Shown one piece after another: positions 10,501-18,814 of a stretch of DNA of 64,000 nucleotides. The notes beneath the pieces were generated by a model. It had not been told where the DNA came from and did not search any database. It was given only the letters and a program-made list of their open reading frames with translations. Every line of letters starts with the position of its first letter. Within the stretch, counting starts at the first letter, position 1. The DNA is taken from assembly GCA_963678855.1 (NCBI GenBank), contig OY787448.1, positions 1,550,001-1,614,000 of the forward strand. The letters run 5' to 3'. A program made the translations under genes and the position numbers. Source of the stretch: F22 sp963678855. Its GTDB lineage: Bacteria > Bacteroidota > Bacteroidia > Bacteroidales > Bacteroidaceae.

Positions 10501-11021
10501 TCAGTACTCCAGGTGTCTATCTTGATGAGAATACATTGCGTATGTGTTATACGCACCGTCGACTATTTGCTACGTTGACAGATAGCCTTATAGCTGAGAA
10601 AAAAATGGGTAAAGCGAAAGAAGCATTGGCTAAGGCAGCAAAAGAGATCCCTAATAGTACCGTACCACACGATTACGTAGGTGGTTCTCTAAATCTAGCG
10701 ATCAATTCATATAAGTTAGATATGAAAGAAGAAGGTGATGCTATTATGAAAGTACTAGCTGACGATGCCAGCGAATATATTGCTTGGTATTTAAGCATGA
10801 ATGACATGCAATTGGCAGTGTCACAACAAAACATCATGCGTAACTATTACCTATTAGATGAATATGTACGTCAAATGACCACATATAAATCAGATATGGC
10901 TGCGCATTATACACAACTATTCGACCAATTGTACAATGCATATCGCATTCGCCTAGGCGGAGGTCCACGTGTACCAGAAAACACACCAAATGCACCTGTC
11001 ATGCCAGCCGAACAGAACTAA
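7575..11021 (+). CDS. DUF2723 / TMEM260-like large membrane glycosyltransferase-type protein
   Basis: A 1148-residue inner-membrane protein. The first ~700 residues hold a dozen or so membrane helices, beginning with the hallmark FWDCPEF and HPPGAP motifs near residues 32-55. The C-terminal ~450 residues are soluble, include the family motif NGDNDTFPLWY and end in TPR-like helices. DUF2723 is the family of human TMEM260, a protein O-mannosyltransferase, and resembles GT-C lipid-linked sugar transferases. In Bacteroidales a role in protein or envelope glycosylation is plausible but is inference. A TATCTTTG element at 7506-7513 could be its -7 box. A hairpin follows the stop. Confidence 0.8.
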   Translation: MKKYQQLNNVTGWIVFAIAAITYCMTAEPTASFWDCPEFITTAYKLEVGHPPGAPFFMLMGNFFSLFAPSTAHVAYAINIMSALMSALCILFLFWTITHLVRKMVLQSDVNQAIATPTTAQLLTILGSGVVGALAYTWSDTFWFSAVEAEVYGSSSLFTAVVFWLILKWEDSADDIHSDRWLILIAYLTGLSIGVHLLNLLCIPAIVLVYYFKKKPNANIVGTLLALAASVLLIAAVLYGMVPGVVKVGGWFELFFVNDLSMPFNTGLIIYMLLLIGITVWAMFASSRDLTKMSEKQAKAAEKQMHISFLLTIAFTGIPFIGYGFKSYLFGFLILAALGVYLLTDLFGKLKISQRTINTTALSIFMILVGYSSYAVIVIRSSANPPMDQNSPEDVFTLGEYLGREQYGTRPLFYGPQYSSRVQLKVEGNYCKPVAVQGHARHIRKEKDSADEKDSYKEMPGRMDYKYAQNVFFPRMYSSAHAQHYENWMDIKGNMVTYDDCGQTVQVKVPTQWENLSFFFSYQLNFMYWRYFMWNFAGRQNDIQGHGEIEHGNWITGISFIDNVLVGDQSLAPKSLLNNKGHNVFFCLPLLLGLLGLFWQLSQKKRGQQQFWVVFMLFFMTGIAIVIYLNQYPMQPRERDYAYAGSFYAFAIWIGMGVAALAEALRDALKNKPALAAGIACALGVLVPIQMVSQTWDDHDRSVRYVTRDFGQNYLMTTQDEANPIIYTNGDNDTFPLWYNQEVEGFRTDVRVCNLSYLQTDWYIDQMKRPQYKSPSLPITWDRTEYVEGANDYIAVEPNLMNDVVKLYNDAKAKDEARGDGKQTALKKVQKAFGDNPYELRNILNYWAKDSKSDLHVIPTDSIVLKVDKEAIKRSGMLLPENDSIPEYMHISLKGKRSLYKSELMMLEMLANSNWERPIYIAISVGSGNMLGMEGHFTQEGLAYRFTPFDTKKEGTTVDTESMYNNLMTRYKYGGISTPGVYLDENTLRMCYTHRRLFATLTDSLIAEKKMGKAKEALAKAAKEIPNSTVPHDYVGGSLNLAINSYKLDMKEEGDAIMKVLADDASEYIAWYLSMNDMQLAVSQQNIMRNYYLLDEYVRQMTTYKSDMAAHYTQLFDQLYNAYRIRLGGGPRVPENTPNAPVMPAEQN

Positions 11022-11067
11022 GCTCTAAGAGCAAACTATAACACTGAAAAGACATTATAAATACAGT

Positions 11068-11091
11068 TGAGCCAGCAGCGATGCTGGCTCA
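11068..11091. terminator. Hairpin after the DUF2723 gene
   Basis: A perfect 10-bp stem (TGAGCCAGCA paired with TGCTGGCTCA) and a 4-nt loop lie 46 bases after the stop. No strong U-tract follows, so termination may be weak. Confidence 0.45.
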
Positions 11092-11113
11092 CTAGTATCT
11101 TTCAACGACAATT

Positions 11114-11767
11114 ATGATAATAGAACAACCGCCGAAGTTCTTCCGTAAAATCTATAACGATGCGATTTTCCGCATGGATCCAGAGGAGAAGGCAATATAT
11201 CTTACTTTTGATGATGGACCAGACCCAGAGATTACTCCTTGGGTGTTGGACGTCTTGGCACGCTACAACGTCAAAGCCACTTTCTTTATGGTCGGCGATA
11301 ACGTACGCAAGCACCATAGCATCTACAAGCAAGTGATTGATGCAGGGCACTATGTAGGCAATCATACCTTCAACCATATCAAAGGTTTTGGGCACTCTAC
11401 TAAGAGTTATATGGACAATACGGAGCTTTGTAATGAGTATCTTCATTCTACCATCTTTCGTCCACCGCATGGGCATATGACTATGCGTCAATACAGACAA
11501 CTCAAGAAGAAGTATCATATTATCATGTGGGACGTAGTCACACGCGACTACAACACCAAGCAACTCCGTTGGCCACAAGTCTTGGCATACGTCATGAAGT
11601 ACACCCGTAATGGAAGCATCATCACTTTCCATGACTCTGTAAAATCATGGGCCAACCTAGAACCTGTATTGCCAAAAGCAATTGAATTTTTGCTAGAAGA
11701 GGGCTACGAGTTTAAGACACTTGATTTACCGCCAGTTTCAGACATGTCTAATGACAACGACCAATAA
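11114..11767 (+). CDS. NodB-type polysaccharide deacetylase (CE4)
   Basis: A metal-dependent carbohydrate esterase that removes N- or O-acetyl groups from glycans. All five CE4 motifs are visible: TFDDGPDP (catalytic base Asp and metal Asp), GNHTFNH (metal His pair), RPPHG, WDVVTRDY and ITFHDS. The length is 217 residues with no signal peptide, so it is either cytosolic or acts on intracellular or lipid-linked sugars. It follows the DUF2723 gene and overlaps queG by 17 bases. The substrate cannot be told from sequence. Confidence 0.85.
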   Translation: MIIEQPPKFFRKIYNDAIFRMDPEEKAIYLTFDDGPDPEITPWVLDVLARYNVKATFFMVGDNVRKHHSIYKQVIDAGHYVGNHTFNHIKGFGHSTKSYMDNTELCNEYLHSTIFRPPHGHMTMRQYRQLKKKYHIIMWDVVTRDYNTKQLRWPQVLAYVMKYTRNGSIITFHDSVKSWANLEPVLPKAIEFLLEEGYEFKTLDLPPVSDMSNDNDQ

Positions 11768-12704
11768 GAAACATCTCACCCAACTTATTCATCAAGAAGC
11801 CCATACACTTGGGTTTCAATATGTCGGTATAGCTCCAGCAGAGGCTGTACAAGAAGAGTATGCCCAAAGTTTTCGAGGCTGGATAGCCAATGGTCTTCAT
11901 GGAGAAATGCAATACTTAGCAAACAACCTAGAAAAGCGTCTTAACCCACGCCTGCTGATGCCTGAAGCTCAAAGTATCATCTGCTTAGCTATCAATTACT
12001 ATCCAGAAGAGCGTATTCAGGACGAAGAATATCATCTTTCTTATTATGCCTATGGACAAGATTACCACGAGGTTGTTAAGAAGAAGTTACGCACTCTTGT
12101 GGAACGCATCACACCTGATTGTAGCTCACCCGTAGAAGCCAAGATCTGCGTAGATACTGTGCCTATCTTAGAACGTTATTGGGCTCAACAAGCTGGTATA
12201 GGATTTATAGGTAAAAATGGGCAGTTGATTATCCCAGAAGCTGGCAGTTATTTTTTCCTAGCGGAGATTATCATCAACCAAGAACTTGAATACAACGCAC
12301 CTATGACGTGCCAATGTGGTGACTGTCAATTATGTATCAAGCATTGTCCCACTGGTGCTTTACTAGGAGATAGCACCATGGATAGCCGGAAGTGCTTTTC
12401 ATATCTTACCATAGAGTATAGAGGTGAGCATCTTCCAGAAAAACTTCGTAAAGCGCAAAGTAACAGAATATATGGATGTGACACCTGTGCTATAGTATGC
12501 CCATTTAATAAACAAGCTACTAGTACACAAGAGCCAGCCTTTAGTCCGCACCCAGAACTACTCAAGATGCACAAATCTGACTGGGAAACTCTAGATGTCA
12601 CAGCTTATCAACGTCTTTTCAAAGGGAGTGCAGTCAAACGAGCAAAGTTTTCAGGGCTGACTCGAAACATCCAACACATCTCAGATAACAAGAGAAAAAA
12701 ATAA
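11751..12704 (+). CDS. queG: Epoxyqueuosine reductase
   Basis: The last step of queuosine synthesis: reduction of epoxyqueuosine in tRNA, dependent on cobalamin and Fe-S clusters. Two ferredoxin-like cluster motifs are seen, CGDCQLCIKHCPTGAL and CDTCAIVCPFNK, the family signature. An upstream in-frame ATG at 11721 exists, but I choose 11751 (MTTTNKKHLTQ) because it gives the usual N-terminus and 317 residues and a short 17-base overlap with the deacetylase gene. A strong hairpin shared with the convergent sulP gene follows. Confidence 0.92.
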   Translation: MTTTNKKHLTQLIHQEAHTLGFQYVGIAPAEAVQEEYAQSFRGWIANGLHGEMQYLANNLEKRLNPRLLMPEAQSIICLAINYYPEERIQDEEYHLSYYAYGQDYHEVVKKKLRTLVERITPDCSSPVEAKICVDTVPILERYWAQQAGIGFIGKNGQLIIPEAGSYFFLAEIIINQELEYNAPMTCQCGDCQLCIKHCPTGALLGDSTMDSRKCFSYLTIEYRGEHLPEKLRKAQSNRIYGCDTCAIVCPFNKQATSTQEPAFSPHPELLKMHKSDWETLDVTAYQRLFKGSAVKRAKFSGLTRNIQHISDNKRKK

Positions 12705-12712
12705 GTACATAC

Positions 12713-12749
12713 AAAAAAGAGGTTACCGCACTCGGCAACCTCTTTTTTT
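12713..12749. terminator. Bidirectional intrinsic terminator between queG and sulP
   Basis: Two 16-nt arms with a single mismatch, A-rich on the left and ending in a run of T on the right, with a 4-nt loop. The A/T tracts on both sides suit termination from both converging genes. Confidence 0.85.
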
Positions 12750-12782
12750 GCGCTCCATATGGAAAAGTTCAAAGGACTGGAG

Positions 12783-14483
12783 CTACTTTTCGGCCTCAAC
12801 AGGCTCTATATATAATGCTGCTCTACGCAGCGCTTCATTGATATTTGGACAGACATTGTGTTCATCTACTAGCTCGTAGAAACCTGTCTTATGAAGTGTC
12901 TCATGCACCTGGTCATTCACACCAGAGAAGACGACAATAATATGCTCACGCCTACAATTTTTGACAAAATTCGTCAAGTTATGCTGGCCTGTACTGTCTA
13001 TAAACGGCACCTTACGCATACGAATAACGCGCACTTTAGGGTGTTGCTCTCGCTGTATCATTTGTTCCTCAAACTTATTAGCAATACCAAAGAAATAAGG
13101 ACCATCGATTTCATACACCTCTACATCTTTAGGAATCACTAGGTGTTCCTCCTTGGTCAGCTGCATATCCGTCTCATCCATAGGATTGAGCTTATCAGTT
13201 GCCACAGATATCTTAGTTGTACCTGATACACGACGCATAAATAATAATGCAGCAATAACCAGCCCCACCTCAATAGCAATAGTCAAGTCGAAGATAACCG
13301 TCAAGAAGAAAGTAATCAACAAAACAGACACGTCTGATTTGGAACCTTTCAACAAGACTTTAAACGTACGCCACTCACTCATATTATAGGATACAATCAC
13401 CAAGACTCCCGCCAAACAAGCCATAGGAATATAACTCGCTAAAGGCATCAAGAAAAGTAAGATAAGCAGTAAAACGACCGCATGAATCATACCAGCAACA
13501 GGAGATTTACCTCCATTATTGATATTGGTCATAGTACGTGCAATCGCACCTGTAGCAGGAATACCACCAAATAAAGGGGAGCAGATATTGGCTATTCCTT
13601 GACCTATCAACTCCGTATTGCTGTCGTGCTTATCTCCGATTACCCCATCAGCAACTGTAGCAGACAATAAAGACTCAATAGCACCTAGTATAGCAATGGT
13701 AATCGCTGGCGAAATAAGATTTCTGATTTTATCCAAAGAAAAACTAGGCATACTCAAATCTGGCAAGCTTGCATTGATTTGGAAACGATCACCAATGGTC
13801 TCTATCGTATCTATTCCTGCATAATTTTTAAGCAAGGCCACGATAACAGTCACCACAACAATTGCAACCAAAGATCCTGGTATAGATTTAAGCACCTTAG
13901 GCGTCAAAGCAATAATTGCAATAGATAACAGTGCCATCAAAGTACTCCACACATCTATAGATTGGAAATGCGCAAAATAAACAGACCATTTTCCTAAGAA
14001 ATCACCAGGCAATTTATCTCCACCAAAGTCTAATCCGAATATATCACCTATCTGCGTGCTAAATATACACACAGCAATCCCGCTGGTAAACCCTACTATA
14101 ATAGGATAAGGAATAAATTTAATGATGGTCCCCAATTGAAAGAGCCCCAAAAGAATCAGCAGAACACCTGCCATCATCGTCGCAATAAGCAGTCCATCTA
14201 AACCGTACTGCTGAACGATGCCATACACAATTACAATAAAGGCACCTGTCGGCCCACCAATTTGTACCTTACTACCGCCTAAGAAAGAAACTAGGAAACC
14301 AGCAACAACAGCTGTAATAATTCCCTTTTCAGGACTTACACCACTAGCGATACCAAAAGCGATGGCTAAAGGTAGGGCTACAATACCTACAATCAGACCT
14401 GCTAAAAGGTCTGCAATAAACTTATCACGCGAATAAGTATTCAAGTCGCCCAAAAACTTAGGACGAAAAATTAGATTATTCAT
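12783..14483 (-). CDS. SulP/SLC26 family anion transporter with STAS domain
   Basis: An inner-membrane transporter of sulfate, bicarbonate or another anion. The first ~410 residues contain the SulP helices, with the family stretch LPLAIAFGIASGVSPEKG near the start and GGIPATGAIARTMTN in the middle. The C-terminal STAS domain (about 440-566) includes DGPYFFGIANK and VPFIDSTGQ, the region that in anti-sigma antagonists carries the phosphorylatable Ser. The 566-residue length is typical. The gene is alone on this strand, divergent from lpdA and convergent with queG. No sulfate-assimilation genes are adjacent, so the substrate is open. Confidence 0.88.
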   Translation of the reverse strand: MNNLIFRPKFLGDLNTYSRDKFIADLLAGLIVGIVALPLAIAFGIASGVSPEKGIITAVVAGFLVSFLGGSKVQIGGPTGAFIVIVYGIVQQYGLDGLLIATMMAGVLLILLGLFQLGTIIKFIPYPIIVGFTSGIAVCIFSTQIGDIFGLDFGGDKLPGDFLGKWSVYFAHFQSIDVWSTLMALLSIAIIALTPKVLKSIPGSLVAIVVVTVIVALLKNYAGIDTIETIGDRFQINASLPDLSMPSFSLDKIRNLISPAITIAILGAIESLLSATVADGVIGDKHDSNTELIGQGIANICSPLFGGIPATGAIARTMTNINNGGKSPVAGMIHAVVLLLILLFLMPLASYIPMACLAGVLVIVSYNMSEWRTFKVLLKGSKSDVSVLLITFFLTVIFDLTIAIEVGLVIAALLFMRRVSGTTKISVATDKLNPMDETDMQLTKEEHLVIPKDVEVYEIDGPYFFGIANKFEEQMIQREQHPKVRVIRMRKVPFIDSTGQHNLTNFVKNCRREHIIVVFSGVNDQVHETLHKTGFYELVDEHNVCPNINEALRRAALYIEPVEAEK

Positions 14484-14786
14484 TATCTTTTGAATCTTCT
14501 ATAAACCTGTAAAACTGAATACAAAAGTACTAAAATTTCAGAACACAGCTGTTTTACAGCATATAAATTTTTGCACATTTGGTCAGAAGTCAGATAATCA
14601 CATCTTTTCTTGTCCTATGTCAAGTAAAAGTTCTGTATTTATCTTCCAAAAGATAGAATAAGAGTCAAGCTTAGCCATGTAACATCCATACAAACCTAGT
14701 ATAATTGAAAATAATTCGTTATCTTGCAGCTTGAACTCGCTTTTTAGCTATAACCTTAAGAAAAACATTAATAACTATTTTGCCCT
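14484..14786. other. Divergent intergenic region between sulP and lpdA
   Basis: There is no gene here. On the minus strand TACTTTTG (14522-14529) fits a -7 box for sulP, without a good -33 partner. An inverted repeat GCTGT/ACAGC with a 3-nt spacer lies at 14548-14560. A partial box (TATCTTG) lies about 60 bases upstream of lpdA. Confidence 0.35.
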
Positions 14787-16172
14787 ATGCGTTACGATGT
14801 AGCAATTATTGGTGGTGGACCAGCAGGCTATACTGCAGCGGAAGTCGCTGCAAAATCTGGCCTAACGGTCATCCTCTTTGAGAAAGATCAACTAGGTGGT
14901 GTATGCTTAAATGAAGGCTGTATCCCAACCAAAACGTTCTTATATAGTGCCAAACTATTGGATCAGACCAAAGTATCGGCTAAGTACGGCATCTCCAATT
15001 CTGGAGAAGCTAGTCCCGAAATGCCTAAGATAGCCCAACGCAAAAAACGCGTGGTGCGTAAGCTTGTTTTAGGTATTAAGAAAAGACTGGAAGAAGAAGG
15101 TGTAACGATTATTCCTGGTGAAGCAACCGTTATCAGCAAGCATAAGATTGATTGCAATGATGAGATCTACCGTTGCGACAAAATGATAGTATGTACTGGC
15201 TCTTCTTCCGTTGTCCCTCCTATCCCAGGTTTATCAGATGCCCCTTATTGGACACATCGTGAAGCACTGGACACAAAAGAGATTCCAGAATCTATTGCCA
15301 TCATCGGTGGTGGAGTCATTGGGATGGAATTTGCCTCATTCTTCAATAGTGTGGGCAGTGAAGTCACAGTTGTGGAGATGATGGACGAAATCGTGCCTAA
15401 TATGGACCGTGCTATCTCTGCGAGACTGCGAGAAACATACACCAAGAAAGGCGTTGATTTCAAACTGGCTCATAAAGTCGTAGAAGTGACTATGGAAAAT
15501 GACACTTTCGTCATTCATGTAGAAGCGCCAGATGGTACGGTAGAAACTATACGCAAAGAAAAACTACTTGTCTGCGTAGGACGTCGTCCTAATACAGAAG
15601 GAGTCGGTTTAGAAAATATCGATTTGGATAGAGACGACAGAGGACGTATCATCGTGGATCACCGCATGCGTACTTCTTGTAACCACATCTACCTCTGCGG
15701 AGATGCCAATAGCAAGATGATGCTGGCTCATACAGCAGTACGTGAAGCAGAGATTGCCGTGAATCGTATCCTGAAGCATTCCGATTATATCAGCTACGAG
15801 TTGATTCCTCAAATCATCTACACTAACCCCGAATGTGCTAGTGTAGGAAAGACAGAACAAGAATTGGTCGCTGAACAAACAGACTATACAGTCAAAGAGC
15901 TCCCTATGACCTATAGTGGACGCTTCGTAGCAGAAAATGAAGGAGAAACAGGCTTATGTCGACTCTATATCTGCCCTAAAACAAATGCTCTTTTAGGCGT
16001 ACACCTGTACGGTAATCCCGCCTCAGAACTTATCGTCCAAGCTACGATGGCCATGCAAATGCGCATCAAAGCCCGTGATTGGCAACGTTTTGTCTTCCCA
16101 CATCCTACAGCAGGAGAAATCTTTAAAGAATGTCTGGGATTTGGAGAACCTTTAGACCATAAGGATTCATAA
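14787..16172 (+). CDS. lpdA: Dihydrolipoyl dehydrogenase
   Basis: An FAD/NAD flavoprotein that reoxidises the dihydrolipoyl groups of 2-oxoacid dehydrogenase or glycine-cleavage complexes. The FAD-binding GGGPAGYTAA is at the N-terminus. The redox-active disulfide is Cys40/Cys45 in GGVCLNEGC. The NAD-binding IGGGVIGMEFA lies mid-protein. The catalytic base pair is in HPTAGE (His439, Glu444). At 461 residues it is full length. No E1/E2 or glycine-cleavage genes are adjacent. It ends 54 bases before the carboxypeptidase gene. Confidence 0.92.
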   Translation: MRYDVAIIGGGPAGYTAAEVAAKSGLTVILFEKDQLGGVCLNEGCIPTKTFLYSAKLLDQTKVSAKYGISNSGEASPEMPKIAQRKKRVVRKLVLGIKKRLEEEGVTIIPGEATVISKHKIDCNDEIYRCDKMIVCTGSSSVVPPIPGLSDAPYWTHREALDTKEIPESIAIIGGGVIGMEFASFFNSVGSEVTVVEMMDEIVPNMDRAISARLRETYTKKGVDFKLAHKVVEVTMENDTFVIHVEAPDGTVETIRKEKLLVCVGRRPNTEGVGLENIDLDRDDRGRIIVDHRMRTSCNHIYLCGDANSKMMLAHTAVREAEIAVNRILKHSDYISYELIPQIIYTNPECASVGKTEQELVAEQTDYTVKELPMTYSGRFVAENEGETGLCRLYICPKTNALLGVHLYGNPASELIVQATMAMQMRIKARDWQRFVFPHPTAGEIFKECLGFGEPLDHKDS

Positions 16173-16226
16173 GAACTCACAGACGCTGTCACAGAAAATC
16201 AATAAGACACATTAAGTCACCACATC

Positions 16227-17804
16227 ATGTCAACTTTACGCTATTTACTATTATACTCTATGATCTGTTTCGGATGTACCACCTTGGTACATGCCGAGAC
16301 AGACAAGGACGTATTTGCACAAGACAGTATCAATATAGGGAGTCAGCTAAATGACTTGGTCAAAGAACTCCCAGCCTTTAGCGATGTTAATATCGCCATT
16401 TATGACTTATCTAAGCATCGTGCACTCTATGAACACCGTGCCATTAAAAGAGCACGCCCCGCCTCCATCCAAAAATTAGCTACGGCTATTACAGCGCTCA
16501 CTTATGAGGCAGAAAACCCAGGTCAGATACAATTTGAAACAAGCGTTTGGACAGATGGTGAAATACGCAATGATACTTTACACGGTGACTTGTACTTAAA
16601 AGGTGGCATGGATCCTTTACTTCAAGCCAGCTATTTAGATTCGCTTGTCAATCACTTAGACAGTTGTTTCCATGTGGTTACAGGACGTCTATATGGAGAC
16701 ATTTCACTGACTGATTCCCTTCATTGGCGCAGTGGCTGGGTATGGGATGACAATCCTGGTACCTATCAACCATACTTATCCCCGCTAGTATACCAACGAG
16801 ACCAAGTTACGATTGTAGCACAGCCCGATACTGTATTAGGGCAGCCTGCACAGATACATATTGTAGGAGATAGCCTCTTACCTATCCATTTACTCAATCA
16901 AACTCAAACGGTCGCTCGACGACAGAAGGACCAACAACCTTTTCGACTCACAAGACATTGGCTGCGCAACAGTAACTTGTTAATAGCTCGAGGAGATGTA
17001 TCCTTTGCTAGAGAACGCAGCGTTAATCTGTACAACTCGCAAGATTATGCCATGTGGAGCTTTAAAGAAAGACTGTATAACAAGGGAATACGGATTCTTA
17101 AAAATGGGACACCACGTGACACACCATATTATTTATTGTCACAGCTTCCAGAAGTCACCTATAAAGCCCTACCAAACACGGTACCTACACAAAAATTAGC
17201 TTCGGTAAGCACTCCTTTGATTACAGTATTGAAGGAAATGCTTAAAGAAAGTGATAATCTTTATGCTGAAGCTGTTCTCACCCAAATTGGTCGAGCTGTA
17301 AGAGATAAACGACATGCAGAAAAAGTTGCCAATGATAGTATCATAAGTCATCTACAATCTGTACGCGCTATAGATGGTATATTAGGCATTGCAGGCCTTA
17401 TGCATTCGTTGAATATAGCAAAAGAACAATATGAGCTGTATGATGGTAGCGGTTTATCAATCTATAACCGCATCACCCCTTCAGCTATATGTAAGTTATT
17501 AGAATATGCCTACGAAGACAGCAAGATATTTCACCCCCTATATAAATCACTACCGATATCAGGAATAGATGGTACACTCAAATACCGCATGGCCAACAAA
17601 CGCTCAGCTGCATTCAAGCATGTCGTAGCCAAAACAGGCACTGTAACTGGTTCCAGCTGCTTAGCTGGTTACTTAACTACAGAGAAGGGCAAAACGCTAG
17701 CATTTGTTATCATGAATGAAAATATGCTGAAAGCACGCGATGCTCGAAAATGGCAGGATAAAGTTTGCGAGCTATTGGTGACTTTTCCTTATCTTTGCCG
17801 CTAG
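16227..17804 (+). CDS. dacB: D-alanyl-D-alanine carboxypeptidase/endopeptidase, PBP4 (S13) family
   Basis: A periplasmic low-molecular-weight penicillin-binding protein that trims peptidoglycan cross-bridges or stem peptides. A signal peptide ends near VHAETD. The three active-site motifs are present: SIQK (Ser80, Lys83), SDN (342-344) and KTG (469-471). The long segment between SxxK and SDN is typical of PBP4/S13 enzymes. It has 525 residues and is complete. A possible promoter for the following corA gene lies in its last codons. Confidence 0.9.
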   Translation: MSTLRYLLLYSMICFGCTTLVHAETDKDVFAQDSINIGSQLNDLVKELPAFSDVNIAIYDLSKHRALYEHRAIKRARPASIQKLATAITALTYEAENPGQIQFETSVWTDGEIRNDTLHGDLYLKGGMDPLLQASYLDSLVNHLDSCFHVVTGRLYGDISLTDSLHWRSGWVWDDNPGTYQPYLSPLVYQRDQVTIVAQPDTVLGQPAQIHIVGDSLLPIHLLNQTQTVARRQKDQQPFRLTRHWLRNSNLLIARGDVSFARERSVNLYNSQDYAMWSFKERLYNKGIRILKNGTPRDTPYYLLSQLPEVTYKALPNTVPTQKLASVSTPLITVLKEMLKESDNLYAEAVLTQIGRAVRDKRHAEKVANDSIISHLQSVRAIDGILGIAGLMHSLNIAKEQYELYDGSGLSIYNRITPSAICKLLEYAYEDSKIFHPLYKSLPISGIDGTLKYRMANKRSAAFKHVVAKTGTVTGSSCLAGYLTTEKGKTLAFVIMNENMLKARDARKWQDKVCELLVTFPYLCR

Positions 17805-17831
17805 ATAGCGAAAGACATGCAGTCTGCATGC
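17765..17831 (+). promoter_or_regulatory. Possible corA promoter and 15-bp palindrome
   Basis: TTTG at 17765-17768 and TATCTTTG at 17791-17798 match Bacteroidetes -33/-7 boxes, but the 22-nt spacer is longer than usual and both lie inside dacB. A palindrome (CATGCAG, T, CTGCATG) at 17817-17831 with a following T-rich stretch lies between the genes. It could act as a terminator for dacB or in the corA leader. Confidence 0.35.
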
Positions 17832-17884
17832 TTTTCTGCTAAGAGAGAAGTTAATGTAGTACGAATCTTTTAAATAGAATCGGT

Positions 17885-18814
17885 ATGCAGACATATTGGA
17901 ATATACAAGGAGAATTACAACAACAAGACAATTACGACTCTAAGTGCTGGTTGGAAGTCACGTGCCCGACAGAGGAAGAGACCAAGTACTTGGTCGAGGA
18001 GATGGAAGTTCCCGAGTATTTTGTGCAAGATATCCAAGATATCGATGAGCGTGCCCGTATCGAACACGAAGACGGCTGGACGCTTATTATCCTACGTATT
18101 CCTTATATGAAGTCGGCAACATCTCGTTCTCCATTTATAACAGTCCCATTGGGCGTGGCTTTCCGCAAAGACACCTTTGTCACTATTTGCTACCACGACA
18201 CCCATATGATGAGCGACTTTACACATCATCATAAACGCAAGAGCCACCGATTTATCGATGCAGTCGATCTTGTGTTCCACTTGTTCTTATCTTCTTGTGT
18301 ATGGTACCTAAAGAAACTAAAGGTTATCAAGCTACGTATAGATAAAGCAAAACGTGAATTTGAAGGTAAAGACATAGATAATAAAGACCTTGTGGCCCTT
18401 TCAAGACTACAAGACAGTCTGATTTTCTTTGCCACATCCCTACAAGGTAATGAAAGCTTGCTGACTAAACTGAAATTTAAGCTCCCTATTGATGCCCTAG
18501 ATGCCGAACTAATTGAAGATGTAACTATTGAGTTGAATCAGGCTCGCATCTCTGCAGATATCTATAGTAACATCTTAGAAACGACCCTAGATATCTATGC
18601 ATCTATCATCTCCAACAATATGAATAGTGTGATGAAGATGCTGACATCTTTCTCCATCATCATGATGTTCCCTACCCTGATAGCCAGTATCTATGGAATG
18701 AACTTAATCAACGGCATGGAACAATGGACATGGGGCATGCCAGCCACCCTCCTATTAAGTGTGGGCATCACCGTGACCTTCTGGGTCTACTTTAAGAAGA
18801 AAAATTGGATTTAA
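17885..18814 (+). CDS. corA: CorA-type magnesium/divalent cation transporter
   Basis: A homopentameric inner-membrane channel for Mg2+ (or Co2+/Ni2+). The large N-terminal cytoplasmic domain and long helical stalk precede two C-terminal membrane helices. The signature YGMN closes the first of these, followed by the short loop and a basic tail KKKNW. The length of 309 residues is normal. Its 3' end overlaps the 3' end of the opposite-strand hemG gene by 23 bases. Confidence 0.9.
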   Translation: MQTYWNIQGELQQQDNYDSKCWLEVTCPTEEETKYLVEEMEVPEYFVQDIQDIDERARIEHEDGWTLIILRIPYMKSATSRSPFITVPLGVAFRKDTFVTICYHDTHMMSDFTHHHKRKSHRFIDAVDLVFHLFLSSCVWYLKKLKVIKLRIDKAKREFEGKDIDNKDLVALSRLQDSLIFFATSLQGNESLLTKLKFKLPIDALDAELIEDVTIELNQARISADIYSNILETTLDIYASIISNNMNSVMKMLTSFSIIMMFPTLIASIYGMNLINGMEQWTWGMPATLLLSVGITVTFWVYFKKKNWI

